Source of the DNA: an uncultured Enterorhabdus sp.
Lineage (GTDB): Bacteria > Actinomycetota > Coriobacteriia > Coriobacteriales > Eggerthellaceae
Reading direction: 5' to 3'
Length of the DNA: 49,393 nt
NCBI GenBank assembly: GCA_947649205.1
Contig: CANSQM010000019.1
Coordinates: forward strand, 1 to 49,393
Shown here: one piece after another, positions 34,825-41,248 of the stretch
How the letters are laid out: the number at the start of each line of letters is the position of its first letter
Position numbering within the stretch: the stretch's first letter is position 1
Notes under the pieces: model-generated
What the model was told of the DNA's origin: nothing
Seen by the model: only the letters and a program-made list of their open reading frames with translations
The model's database searches: none
Translations under genes and position numbers: made by a program

Positions 34825-35598
34825 TTAGTTATCGCGCAGCAGGCGCCGGTACAGCAGCTTGAAGGCGACAGCCGCCACGACGATCCAGGCCGCGGTCACC
34901 AGCAGGGGCATCACCAATTCCGACGGAGCGACGGTGCCGCTGATGGCCATGCGCAACAGCTCGTCCACGCCGCCCGTGGGGGCGAAGCGCACCACGTTGC
35001 GGACGCTCTCGGAGAAGTTGCCGAACATGGGCGCCAGGGCAATCACTAGAATGGGCACGCTGTACATACCGGCGGTCATCTGGTCGCGGGAGGCGAGCCC
35101 CACCACGAGCGACAGCAGGATGATGGGCACGGCGCCCACGATACCGCACAGCATGAACCACCCGAACAGGCTCCACGACGCTCCCGACACGACGAAGCAC
35201 AGCACTTCGGCCACCACAGTCAGCCCCAGGGCCACGATTCCCTTCGCCAGCATGATCTGCTCGGCGGTCACATTGGCCAGCATCAGCGTGCGCAGGGTAT
35301 GCTTCTCCTTCTCCTCGGCCAAACCGTAGATGAGCGAGGTGGCCGCACCCATGCCGATGCACATGCACAGCGCCATGTTCAGCACGATGTACTGGAGCAG
35401 CGTGGCCACCGTCGGCTCCAGGTCGGCTCCCACGCCGCTGCGCAGCGGGCCGCCGAGGCCCATATCCCCCATGAAGAAGCGATAGAACACGGAGAAGCCC
35501 ACCGGCAGCACCACGCAGAGCACCATGGTGGGGTTTTTGGCCAGATCAACGGCATCCTTGGCGATCAGGGCGCCCAGTTTGCGCAGATTCGCTTGCAT
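34825..35598 (-). CDS. ABC-2 type transporter permease
   Basis: A 257-residue membrane protein with about six hydrophobic helices and the ABC-2 layout: cytoplasmic N-terminus, large first extracellular loop, and the motif GLAEEKEKHTLRTLMLANVT (about residues 92-112) that contacts the ATPase in this family. GAAGGGAG precedes the ATG, which directly follows the stop codon of the ATPase gene. It pairs with the ATPase encoded upstream to make an exporter. Substrate unknown; the nearby LytTR regulator suggests an export or envelope-defence function. Confidence 0.85.
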   Translation of the reverse strand: MQANLRKLGALIAKDAVDLAKNPTMVLCVVLPVGFSVFYRFFMGDMGLGGPLRSGVGADLEPTVATLLQYIVLNMALCMCIGMGAATSLIYGLAEEKEKHTLRTLMLANVTAEQIMLAKGIVALGLTVVAEVLCFVVSGASWSLFGWFMLCGIVGAVPIILLSLVVGLASRDQMTAGMYSVPILVIALAPMFGNFSESVRNVVRFAPTGGVDELLRMAISGTVAPSELVMPLLVTAAWIVVAAVAFKLLYRRLLRDN

Positions 35599-36441
35599 TT
35601 AGAACTCCCTTCCCGTCAGTTCCAGAAACACTTCCTCCAGGTTCGGTTCGTCGGAGTGCACCGAGAGCAGCTCGCCGGCCTGGGCCAGCTCGCTCAGCAC
35701 GGGGCCGGCGGCATCCTTCGTCAGCTCCAGCGTGCCGCGACTGCGCGTGCGCACGACGATGCGGTTGCGAGCATAGCGCAACTTCAGATCGTCGGGCGTG
35801 TCGCAAGCCGCAATGACGCCGTCGTTCAGGATGGCGACCCGCTGGCACACGATCTCGGCCTCGGCCATGTCGTGGGTCGTGAGAAACACCGTGGTGCCCC
35901 GTTCACGCAGCTCGGCGAGCATCCGATGCACCTCGGCCCGAGCCGCCGGATCCAGCCCGCTCGTGGGCTCGTCCAAAAAGAGCAGCTCCGGCTCGTGCAC
36001 GAGGGCCGCGGCCAGGGCCGCCCGCTGACGCATGCCCTTCGAGCAGTTCTTGATGAGCCGCTTGCCGTCATCGGCCAGCCCCAGCCGTTCCAGCAGATAG
36101 GGAACGCGCCGGCGGCTCGTGCCGCGCAGTCGGGCGTACAGCTTCAGGTTGTCGGCGATGGACAGCCGCTCGTAGAGGGCGCTCGTGTCCGACAAAATAC
36201 CGATGCGCTCGTAGTCGGCCGTGGTGGCGTTCTCGATGGGACGGCCGAGCAGGTTGATGCGGCCGCCGTCGCGGGTCAGCTGGCGCGTGAGCAGCTTGAT
36301 CGTCGTGGTCTTGCCGGCGCCTGACGGCCCGAGAAAGCCGAAGGCCTCGCCGCGGCGCACCGAGAACGCCAGGTTGTCGAGCACCCGTTTGGGGCCGAAG
36401 CTGAGGCTCACGGCCTCCATGGACAGGGCAACGGCGCTCAT
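35599..36441 (-). CDS. ABC transporter ATP-binding protein
   Basis: A 280-residue ATPase. Walker A GPSGAGKTTTIKLL near residue 40, Q-loop ERIGILSDTSALYERLS near 78, a divergent signature NCSKGMRQRAALAAAL near 135, Walker B LLFLDEPTSGLDP near 157 and the switch His in FLTTHDMAE near 190. The signature has CSKG in place of LSGG, common in this exporter subgroup (BcrA/CcmA-like). The C-terminal extension of about 70 residues is a regulatory beta domain. ATG at 36441 with GGAGGT six nt upstream. Its ATG overlaps the stop of the 58-residue gene (ATGA), and it abuts the permease gene. Confidence 0.92.
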   Translation of the reverse strand: MSAVALSMEAVSLSFGPKRVLDNLAFSVRRGEAFGFLGPSGAGKTTTIKLLTRQLTRDGGRINLLGRPIENATTADYERIGILSDTSALYERLSIADNLKLYARLRGTSRRRVPYLLERLGLADDGKRLIKNCSKGMRQRAALAAALVHEPELLFLDEPTSGLDPAARAEVHRMLAELRERGTTVFLTTHDMAEAEIVCQRVAILNDGVIAACDTPDDLKLRYARNRIVVRTRSRGTLELTKDAAGPVLSELAQAGELLSVHSDEPNLEEVFLELTGREF

Positions 36442-36614
36442 CGAGCCACCTCCGATTGCTCCGTGGCGCCCCGCTCGAGGGTATCGAGCCGCTCGTTCAC
36501 CGCCGCGATACCACGGTCGATGCGACGCTGCACATACACCAGAGCCGAGCCCATGAGCACGCAGGCCACAGCCAGCAGCAGGATCAGAATAGACAGGGCA
36601 TGGGATGAGATCAT
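36438..36614 (-). CDS. Small 58-residue membrane protein, first gene of the ABC-2 operon
   Basis: One hydrophobic helix at about residues 6-26 (SILILLLAVACVLMGSALVY) followed by a heptad-like charged helix QRRIDRGIAAVNERLDTLER, so a likely membrane-anchored coiled coil. GAGAGGAAA precedes the ATG at 36614. Its stop overlaps the ATPase start by 4 bp, so it is translated with the transporter and probably belongs to it. No known family recognised. Confidence 0.75.
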   Translation of the reverse strand: MISSHALSILILLLAVACVLMGSALVYVQRRIDRGIAAVNERLDTLERGATEQSEVAR

Positions 36615-36731
36615 GGGATTTCCTCTCTCGCAGGGCACCGGATGCGGCGCCGTGAAACTGACGAGCCCCATGATGGAGCGCACCGTCCTGACCTGCAATG
36701 ACGGGCGCACGAGGCGCGCAGATTCCGCCCG

Positions 36732-36782
36732 AGAGGAGCAGAGGGGCGCACGAGAGGAGCAGCCGCGAACTAAGAGGAGCAG
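36732..36782. promoter_or_regulatory. Three direct repeats AGAGGAGCAG at 20-21 bp period
   Basis: AGAGGAGCAG starts at 36732, 36753 and 36773, with spacings of 21 and 20 bp, i.e. on the same face of the helix. LytTR-domain proteins bind direct repeats with a period of about 21 bp. The repeats lie 120-170 bp upstream of the start of the small-protein/ABC operon and next to the LytTR gene, so they are a candidate binding array. A second direct repeat, GCGCGCAGATTCCGC, occurs at 36714-36728 and again at 36806-36820. Confidence 0.5.
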
Positions 36783-36911
36783 GGCAGGGCCGGCGGGAGG
36801 GCCCCGCGCGCAGATTCCGCAGTCTCGCGAAAAGGGGTGTACCATTCCCACACCGCTTTTCGCGAAAGCGAGGACTTGTTTGAGCACGGGGCCCTCCCGC
36901 CGGCCCTGCCC
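36782..36911. repeat. Nested palindrome of 130 bp
   Basis: Outer arms: 36782-36806 (starting GGGCAGGGCC) and 36887-36911 are an exact 25-bp inverted repeat. Inner arms: TCGCGAAAAGGGGTGT (36825-36840) and ACACCGCTTTTCGCGA (36850-36865) pair at 15 of 16 positions. The element begins directly after the stop region of the LytTR gene and ends at the last of the AGAGGAGCAG repeats. It could be a strong terminator, a cruciform operator, or a small palindromic repeat element. The rest of the 36615-36937 gap, 36615-36710, holds nothing clear apart from the ribosome-binding site of the small gene. Confidence 0.8.
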
Positions 36912-36937
36912 GGACGACCCTTGCCGTCCCGCGCCCC

Positions 36938-37882
36938 CTACTTCCAGCGGTAACGGTCGCGCATCTCCTCGGCACGGCCCTTGGACAGAGGCAGCGAGGT
37001 GTGGGCGGCGTCGGACAGCACTAGGTTGAAGGTGTTGCGGGTGTAGCGCTCCACACGAGCCACCTTCTGCACGTTCACGATATAGGAGCGATGGCAGCGG
37101 AAGAAGCCGAAGCGCTCCAGCTCCGCCTCCAGCTCGTCCATGGTGAGGCTCGTGGGATACAGCTCGCCGCGCACGCTGGCATAGTTCACGCGGTTGGCGC
37201 TCTCGATGAAGTCGATGTCGCGGGGGTCCAGCAGCAACGTGGCATCGCCGGCCTTCGCCGCGATCTTGCAGACGCGCACCTCGTCCTGGAAACCGTCGTC
37301 CCCGTCGGACGTCTCTTCCAGCTCGGCGGCTCGTAGGCGCTCCTCCTCTTCCCAGAAGGCTCGGCCGGGCATGAGCAGCGCCTCGCGCAGGGGCTGCCCC
37401 ACCGTGACGAACACCGTGCCCGCCTCATGGCGCTCGCCGATCCAGCTCAACACCAGCGAGCGGGCCTCGGCGCCCAAGTCCATCAGCGGACGTTCGCAGA
37501 AGCAGATTTCCGGCTGGAATAGGCTCATGCGGGCGAAGCCCAGCAGGGCCCGCTGTTCGGCCGAAAGCGACACCACCTGGGCGCGGGCGCAAGAACCGAG
37601 GCCGAAATGCTCCAGAGCCTCTTCGACCGCCGCTGCGTCGCGGCCGGCCAGCCGCGCGAAGAACCGCAGATAGGAACGGGCCGTGTCCCGATCGAAGCCG
37701 CCCTCGCCTTCCAGAAGGTAGGCTCCGCGCCGCGCCCCTTGCGCAGCCTGAACCGCCGCCCGAGCCCGGCGGCTCGTGTCGCGACTGCATTCCAGATGCA
37801 CGCTGCGCTGGGCCGCACCCACTTCGGCGGCAATCAAGTCCTCGATGGTGGCGTAATCGGTCGCGAGCGTTTCGTGGGCCAT
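36938..37882 (-). CDS. LytTR transcriptional regulator fused to a degenerate ABC-ATPase-like domain
   Basis: A 314-residue protein. The C-terminal LytTR DNA-binding domain is clear at about 203-312 (LLLDPRDIDFIESANRVNYA, GFFRCHRSYIVNVQKVARVE, LPLSKGRAEEMR). The N-terminal half resembles the second half of an ABC ATPase: EALEHFGL near 90, VVSLSAEQRALLGFARMSLF at 103-122 in the place of the LSGGQ region, and PEICFCERPLMDLGAEARSL at the Walker B position, with CERP instead of DEPT. GTVFVTVGQPLREALLMPGR then matches the switch region, with no His. No Walker A is visible, so ATP hydrolysis is unlikely. The gene stands between the ABC-2 operon and a divergent ABC-2-like permease. It may read out the transporter by imitating its ATPase (inference). 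Confidence 0.82.
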   Translation of the reverse strand: MAHETLATDYATIEDLIAAEVGAAQRSVHLECSRDTSRRARAAVQAAQGARRGAYLLEGEGGFDRDTARSYLRFFARLAGRDAAAVEEALEHFGLGSCARAQVVSLSAEQRALLGFARMSLFQPEICFCERPLMDLGAEARSLVLSWIGERHEAGTVFVTVGQPLREALLMPGRAFWEEEERLRAAELEETSDGDDGFQDEVRVCKIAAKAGDATLLLDPRDIDFIESANRVNYASVRGELYPTSLTMDELEAELERFGFFRCHRSYIVNVQKVARVERYTRNTFNLVLSDAAHTSLPLSKGRAEEMRDRYRWK

Positions 37883-37912
37883 GGCTTCTCTTCCTCGTTG
37901 GTGACGCCGTTC

Positions 37913-37920
37913 ATTATAAT
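37913..37920. promoter_or_regulatory. Palindromic ATTATAAT, possible shared -10 of two divergent genes
   Basis: ATTATAAT contains TATAAT on both strands. On the plus strand it is 35 nt before the permease start (37955) and on the minus strand about 30 nt before the LytTR start (37882). Weak -35 candidates lie 18 bp away on each side (TTCCTC plus, TTCGGT minus). If both are used, only one of the two genes could be transcribed at a time. Confidence 0.45.
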
Positions 37921-37954
37921 GGTGACTCATCCCGTTACCGAAGAGAAGGCGGCC

Positions 37955-38713
37955 ATGGAACCCACGAGCCTCATCCGCACCGTCCGCGCCCTGGTATGGC
38001 GCGATCTGGGCTGCGCCCTGCGCAACCCCACGGTGCTGGCGTGCATGGCCGTGGCCCTGGGATTCTGCTGGCTGTTCGGAAGCCTCGACACCGTTGACGG
38101 CGAGCGCTACGCCCCCTTCCGCGGGCTGATCATCGTGCTCGCAGCCGTGCTGCCCACCTTGGAAGTCGGCGGCGTGGTGACCCTCTTCGTTATGAGCCAC
38201 GAGCATTCCCGCGGTGCCTACGGCGTGATGATGCGCAGCGGTGCCACGATCGGCGCCATTGTGGCGGGGAAGGTCATCGCCGGCTGCCTGCTCGCCGTGG
38301 CCTTCAGCTTCCCCTGCTTTGCCCTGGCGGGTTTTGCGCCCGCGGCCCTGCCGGCGCTGGGAGCCGTCACCGCCGTGGGGTGCCTGCCGCTGCTTCTCCT
38401 GTTCTGCGGCTGCGGCCTGCTCTCGAACGATCAGATGCAGTCGAACTTCTGGGCCTGGCCCCTTACCCTGGCCGGCATCCTGCCCTTCGTCAGCACCCTC
38501 GACCCCGCCTTGGGCGCGGCGACCCTGGTCAGCCCCGCCGGGTTTCTCACGGGCGCCGCCACATGGGTGCTCACCGGCAGCCCCGAGAGCCTCGGCCTCA
38601 CCGCTGCTGCCGTGATCGCCAACGAAATCATCTGGCTCGCCATCGGCGCCTTCTGGCTGCGCCATTGCATCAAAACCTGGAAACGCAAGAACCCCGCCCA
38701 CTCGTATTCATAG
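37955..38713 (+). CDS. ABC-2-like membrane protein divergent from the LytTR gene
   Basis: A 252-residue membrane protein with about six hydrophobic helices, cytoplasmic N-terminus (TSLIRTVRALVWRDLGCALR) and the segment VMSHEHSRGAYGVMMRSGA, matching the E-x-x-x-G/R-type coupling motif of ABC-2 permeases. It has no adjacent ATPase; it may use the ATPase encoded at 35599-36441, or the degenerate ATPase-like regulator next door. ATG at 37955 has GAGAAGGCGG upstream; an in-frame ATG at 37919 overlaps the probable -10 box and is rejected. Function unknown. Confidence 0.72.
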   Translation: MEPTSLIRTVRALVWRDLGCALRNPTVLACMAVALGFCWLFGSLDTVDGERYAPFRGLIIVLAAVLPTLEVGGVVTLFVMSHEHSRGAYGVMMRSGATIGAIVAGKVIAGCLLAVAFSFPCFALAGFAPAALPALGAVTAVGCLPLLLLFCGCGLLSNDQMQSNFWAWPLTLAGILPFVSTLDPALGAATLVSPAGFLTGAATWVLTGSPESLGLTAAAVIANEIIWLAIGAFWLRHCIKTWKRKNPAHSYS

Positions 38714-38819
38714 CGCTCATATTAGTTGCCTTTGTTTGGTAATCAGCCTATGATCAACATTGCAGAGCACCCGAATGGTGAGGAATCACCTCTTCCGGTG
38801 CTTTGTGCTCCCAACCATA

Positions 38820-38864
38820 AACGGCCGCTGGATGCTCGGGCATCGCAGCGGCCGTTCTTCTCTT
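38820..38864. terminator. Bidirectional terminator between the permease and glmM
   Basis: AACGGCCGCTG-gATGC...GCATcg-CAGCGGCCGTT: an 11-bp perfect outer stem with an inner extension, followed on the plus strand by CTTCTCTT and on the minus strand by TATGGTT. Upstream, at about 38766-38808, a second imperfect stem-loop (GCACCCGAA / TTCCGGTGC around GGTGaggaatCACC) lies in an AT-richer stretch. Confidence 0.7.
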
Positions 38865-38883
38865 CCGACAGAAAGAGCCGTCC

Positions 38884-40311
38884 CTACACGTTGGCCTCCA
38901 CGATGGCGGCGATGGCCTCGGCGTGGGCCTGGGCGATGGCGGGATCAACTGCCTCCACCATGACGCGCACCACCGGCTCGGTGCCGCTCGGACGCAGAAG
39001 CACGCGACCGTCGTCGCCAAGGGCCTCCTCGGCGGCGGCCACGGCCTCGGCCACGGCCGCGTTGCCGTCCACGGCATGCTTGTCGCTCACGCGCACATTG
39101 ATGAGGGTTTGGGGCATCTTCTCCATGACGCCGATGGCCTCGCCCACGGGCTTGCCCGAGCGAATGACCGCCGCCAGGAATTGGCAGGCCGTCATGAGGC
39201 CGTCGCCCGTGGAATTGTGCTCCAGCAGGATCATGTGGCCCGACTGCTCGCCGCCGATGGCGTAACCGTGCTCGCGCATGGCCTCCAGCACGTAGCGATC
39301 GCCCACCTTCGTCTGCACCACCTCGATGCCGGCTTCCTTCATGGCGCGCACGAAGCCGAAGTTGCACATCACCGTGGACACGACGGTGTTGTGGGGCAGC
39401 TCACCGCGTTCCATCATATCCAGGGCGCACACCGCCTCCACCATATCGCCGTCCACCACGGTACCGTCGGGGGTCATGACCATCACGCGATCGGCGTCGC
39501 CGTCGTGGGCAATGCCCACATCGGCCCCGCTCTCGGCCATGAGCATGCGCAGGGGCTCCAGATGGGTGGAACCGCACTGCACGTTGATGTCCATGCCGTT
39601 GAAGTCGTCGTTGATGACGATGACCTCGGCTCCCAGCCGCTCCAGGGCAACCGGCGAGGTCAGAGAGGAGGCGCCGTGGCCCGTATCCAGGGCGATGCGC
39701 AGACCCTTGAAGCTGATGCCCTGGCGCTCGATGGAGCGCACCACGTGGTCCACGTACAAATCGCAGGCCTGCTCCAGCGGAACGACCACGCCGAGCGAGC
39801 CGCCCGAGGGCATGGCGATCCCCGATGCGAGGTAATTCGTCGCGTCGGCGGCGAGCAGGTCGGTCGCCTCCTGCGAGGCCTCCCAGGCTGCCTCTTCCAG
39901 GGCAACGACCTGGCCCTCCAAACCGCCGGTGGTGATGAAGCGCTCGATCTCGTCCTCCACGGCATCGGGCAGCTTGAAGCCCGCCGAATCGAAGAGCTTG
40001 ATGCCGTTGTACTCCGGCGGGTTATGGGAGGCGGAGATAACCGCGCCGCCAGCGGCCTTCATCTCGCGCACGAGCAGCGCCACGCCGGGCGTGGGAATAA
40101 TGCCGGCCTCAAGGACGGTGCCGCCGGCGCTCATGATGCCGGCCGAAAGCGCCGCGGCCAGCATGTCCCCCGAATGGCGCGTATCGCGCCCGACCACGAT
40201 GGTCTTGCCCAGGTACATAGCGGCGGCCTGACCCAAGCGATAGGCGAGCTCGCAGGTCAGCTCGACATTCGCGATGCCGCGAACGCCGTCGGTTCCAAAC
40301 AGTCGGGCCAT
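38884..40311 (-). CDS. glmM: Phosphoglucosamine mutase
   Basis: A 475-residue cytoplasmic enzyme converting glucosamine-6-phosphate to glucosamine-1-phosphate for peptidoglycan. Start MARLFGTDGVRGIANVELT is the family signature. The phosphoserine loop is AVISASHNPPEYNGIKLF near residue 95, the metal loop VGIAHDGDADRVMVMT near 240, the sugar-binding loop IGGEQSGHMI near 325 and the phosphate-binding loop LLRPSGTEPVVRVMVE near 435. Normal length. Its start lies directly after the hisE stop codon (TAGCCATG), so the two are cotranscribed. Confidence 0.97.
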   Translation of the reverse strand: MARLFGTDGVRGIANVELTCELAYRLGQAAAMYLGKTIVVGRDTRHSGDMLAAALSAGIMSAGGTVLEAGIIPTPGVALLVREMKAAGGAVISASHNPPEYNGIKLFDSAGFKLPDAVEDEIERFITTGGLEGQVVALEEAAWEASQEATDLLAADATNYLASGIAMPSGGSLGVVVPLEQACDLYVDHVVRSIERQGISFKGLRIALDTGHGASSLTSPVALERLGAEVIVINDDFNGMDINVQCGSTHLEPLRMLMAESGADVGIAHDGDADRVMVMTPDGTVVDGDMVEAVCALDMMERGELPHNTVVSTVMCNFGFVRAMKEAGIEVVQTKVGDRYVLEAMREHGYAIGGEQSGHMILLEHNSTGDGLMTACQFLAAVIRSGKPVGEAIGVMEKMPQTLINVRVSDKHAVDGNAAVAEAVAAAEEALGDDGRVLLRPSGTEPVVRVMVEAVDPAIAQAHAEAIAAIVEANV

Positions 40312-40313
40312 GG

Positions 40314-40823
40314 CTACTTTCCCCTTCTCACATATTCCTCGTGCAGGCGCACGGCTCCCGCCGGGCGCTCTTCCTCGGTCATGCGCATGTTCAGCTCGGC
40401 GGCGAACTCGTTAAGCCCAATGCCGTAGCGCTCCAATATCACAAGGAGATGATACACCACATCGGCGGCCTCGTAGCGCAGATGGTCCACCGCCTGCCCG
40501 TATTCCGCCGGCAGCTGAACGGACAGGGCATCCGGCTCGGCATCGGCGGGATCGACGGCCCCAGCGGCCTCCAGGGCCACGGCCGCAGCCAGCGACGAGG
40601 TGGCCCAGCCCTCCACGTCCTTAGCGGCCAAGGCCACTTCCCCGGCCTCTTCCATTACCTTTTTCAGCACCGTGTCCACCGAGCCGGTCAAGAGCCGGTG
40701 GGTGTAGCTGGCCTCATCGGCCCCGCGCCGTGCCCCAATGGTGGCAGCGAGCGCCTCCATAGTCGCCCCGATCTGCGAGGCAGGCGCCGCTTCACCTGCG
40801 GGAATGAACGTCTTATTGACCAT
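40314..40823 (-). CDS. hisE: Phosphoribosyl-ATP pyrophosphatase
   Basis: A 169-residue enzyme of histidine synthesis (second step). The MazG-like motif is clear: KKVMEEAGEVALAAKDVE near residue 55 and YEAADVVYHLLVILERYGI near 120, giving the EExxE and ExxD metal site. The protein is longer than the usual ~100 residues because of an N-terminal extension (first 25 residues) and an Ala/Pro/Asp-rich insertion near 85-105. ATG at 40823 is preferred over the GTG at 40832. It sits upstream of glmM, an unusual pairing; no other his gene is in the window. Confidence 0.85.
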   Translation of the reverse strand: MVNKTFIPAGEAAPASQIGATMEALAATIGARRGADEASYTHRLLTGSVDTVLKKVMEEAGEVALAAKDVEGWATSSLAAAVALEAAGAVDPADAEPDALSVQLPAEYGQAVDHLRYEAADVVYHLLVILERYGIGLNEFAAELNMRMTEEERPAGAVRLHEEYVRRGK

Positions 40824-40870
40824 AGGTAGCACCGCTTTCTCTTCAGACCGTAAAATGATATACTGCAGGG

Positions 40871-40957
40871 GCCAGCAAAGCCCGAGTGACCTTAGACAGT
40901 AGTCGGGCGGCGCGGGTCATTGACTGGAAAGGGCTAGCTGCAACTAGCCCTTTTTCT
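40871..40957 (+). ncRNA. Candidate small RNA convergent with the 43-codon peptide gene
   Basis: A TATACT box at 40859-40864 is followed, from the expected transcription start, by about 85 nt with strong pairing potential and then by an intrinsic terminator: GGGCTAG (40931-40937) / CTAGCCC (40944-40950), loop 6 nt, then TTTTTCTTTC. Internal pairs are GCCCGA (40880-40885) / TCGGGC (40903-40908), TGACC (40887-40891) / GGTCA (40915-40919), which together could form an H-type pseudoknot, and CCAG (40872-40875) / CTGG (40924-40927). The terminator stem covers the stop codon of the peptide gene on the other strand. No protein frame with a ribosome-binding site is present. The T-tract is on the plus strand, which supports transcription in this direction. 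Confidence 0.5.
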
Positions 40958-41075
40958 TTCTCTCCGCGTCGTCTTCGCGCTTATGCTCCTTCCACGTTCT
41001 CCATACCTCAAGTATAAAGATGGCGACGTTTGCAACCATCGCCAACACGCCCAGAGTTTCATGAACTATATCCAT
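40944..41075 (-). CDS. 43-residue membrane peptide, type I toxin-like
   Basis: The frame MDIVHETLGVLAMVANVAIF... ends in ...DDAERKKKG: a hydrophobic helix of about 20 residues (8-26) and a strongly charged tail, the layout of Fst/TxpA-type toxins, but without recognisable identity to one. GAGAGGAG lies seven nt before the ATG. Codons are unlike the host: ATA twice, AGA twice, TTG, CTT and TTT in 43 codons, suggesting foreign origin. A longer upstream frame (to 41390) has no signal of its own. A candidate convergent RNA ends in its 3' end (see that entry). Toxicity is inference. Confidence 0.65.
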   Translation of the reverse strand: MDIVHETLGVLAMVANVAIFILEVWRTWKEHKREDDAERKKKG

Positions 41076-41108
41076 AAGGCGACTCCTCTCTCGAAGCGCC
41101 GCCCCCGT

Positions 41109-41135
41109 TCGGACTTTGCCAGCCTTGCCATGATA
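41109..41135 (-). promoter_or_regulatory. Promoter and 5' leader of the peptide gene, mirrored in the convergent RNA
   Basis: Minus strand TATCAT (41135-41130), five nt, then GGCTGGCAAAGTCCGA (41124-41109). The convergent plus-strand unit shows TATACT, five nt, then GGCCAGCAAAGCCCGA (40870-40885). The two 16-mers match at 13 positions and sit at the same distance from their -10 boxes, so both transcripts would start with nearly the same sequence. A shared GGGCGGCGC follows in both. The peptide leader is about 50 nt. Confidence 0.5.
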
Positions 41136-41248
41136 CCCGCCCGGCCCCCAGGGCGGGAGCGCGGGCGCGCGCCCGATAAAAACAACAGGGCGAAGCGGCC
41201 CCGGAGGACCGCCCCGCCCCGAAGAGGGAGGCCTCTGAGAAGCCGAGC

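Noticed and set aside
36732..36911. CRISPR array
   Set aside because: The repeats are 10 bp with 10-11 bp between them and the rest is a palindrome; no regular 30-bp repeats or spacers, no cas gene.
37883..38701. N-terminal extension of the LytTR protein to 587 residues
   Set aside because: The extra part is antisense to the ABC-2-like permease and crosses its promoter; the ATG at 37882 has an upstream GAGGAAG.
40870..41124. Fst-like direct repeats giving complementary RNAs
   Set aside because: The copies are inverted on DNA, so the two RNAs would be similar and not complementary over the 16-mers; only a short GUCCGA/UCGGGC pairing remains.
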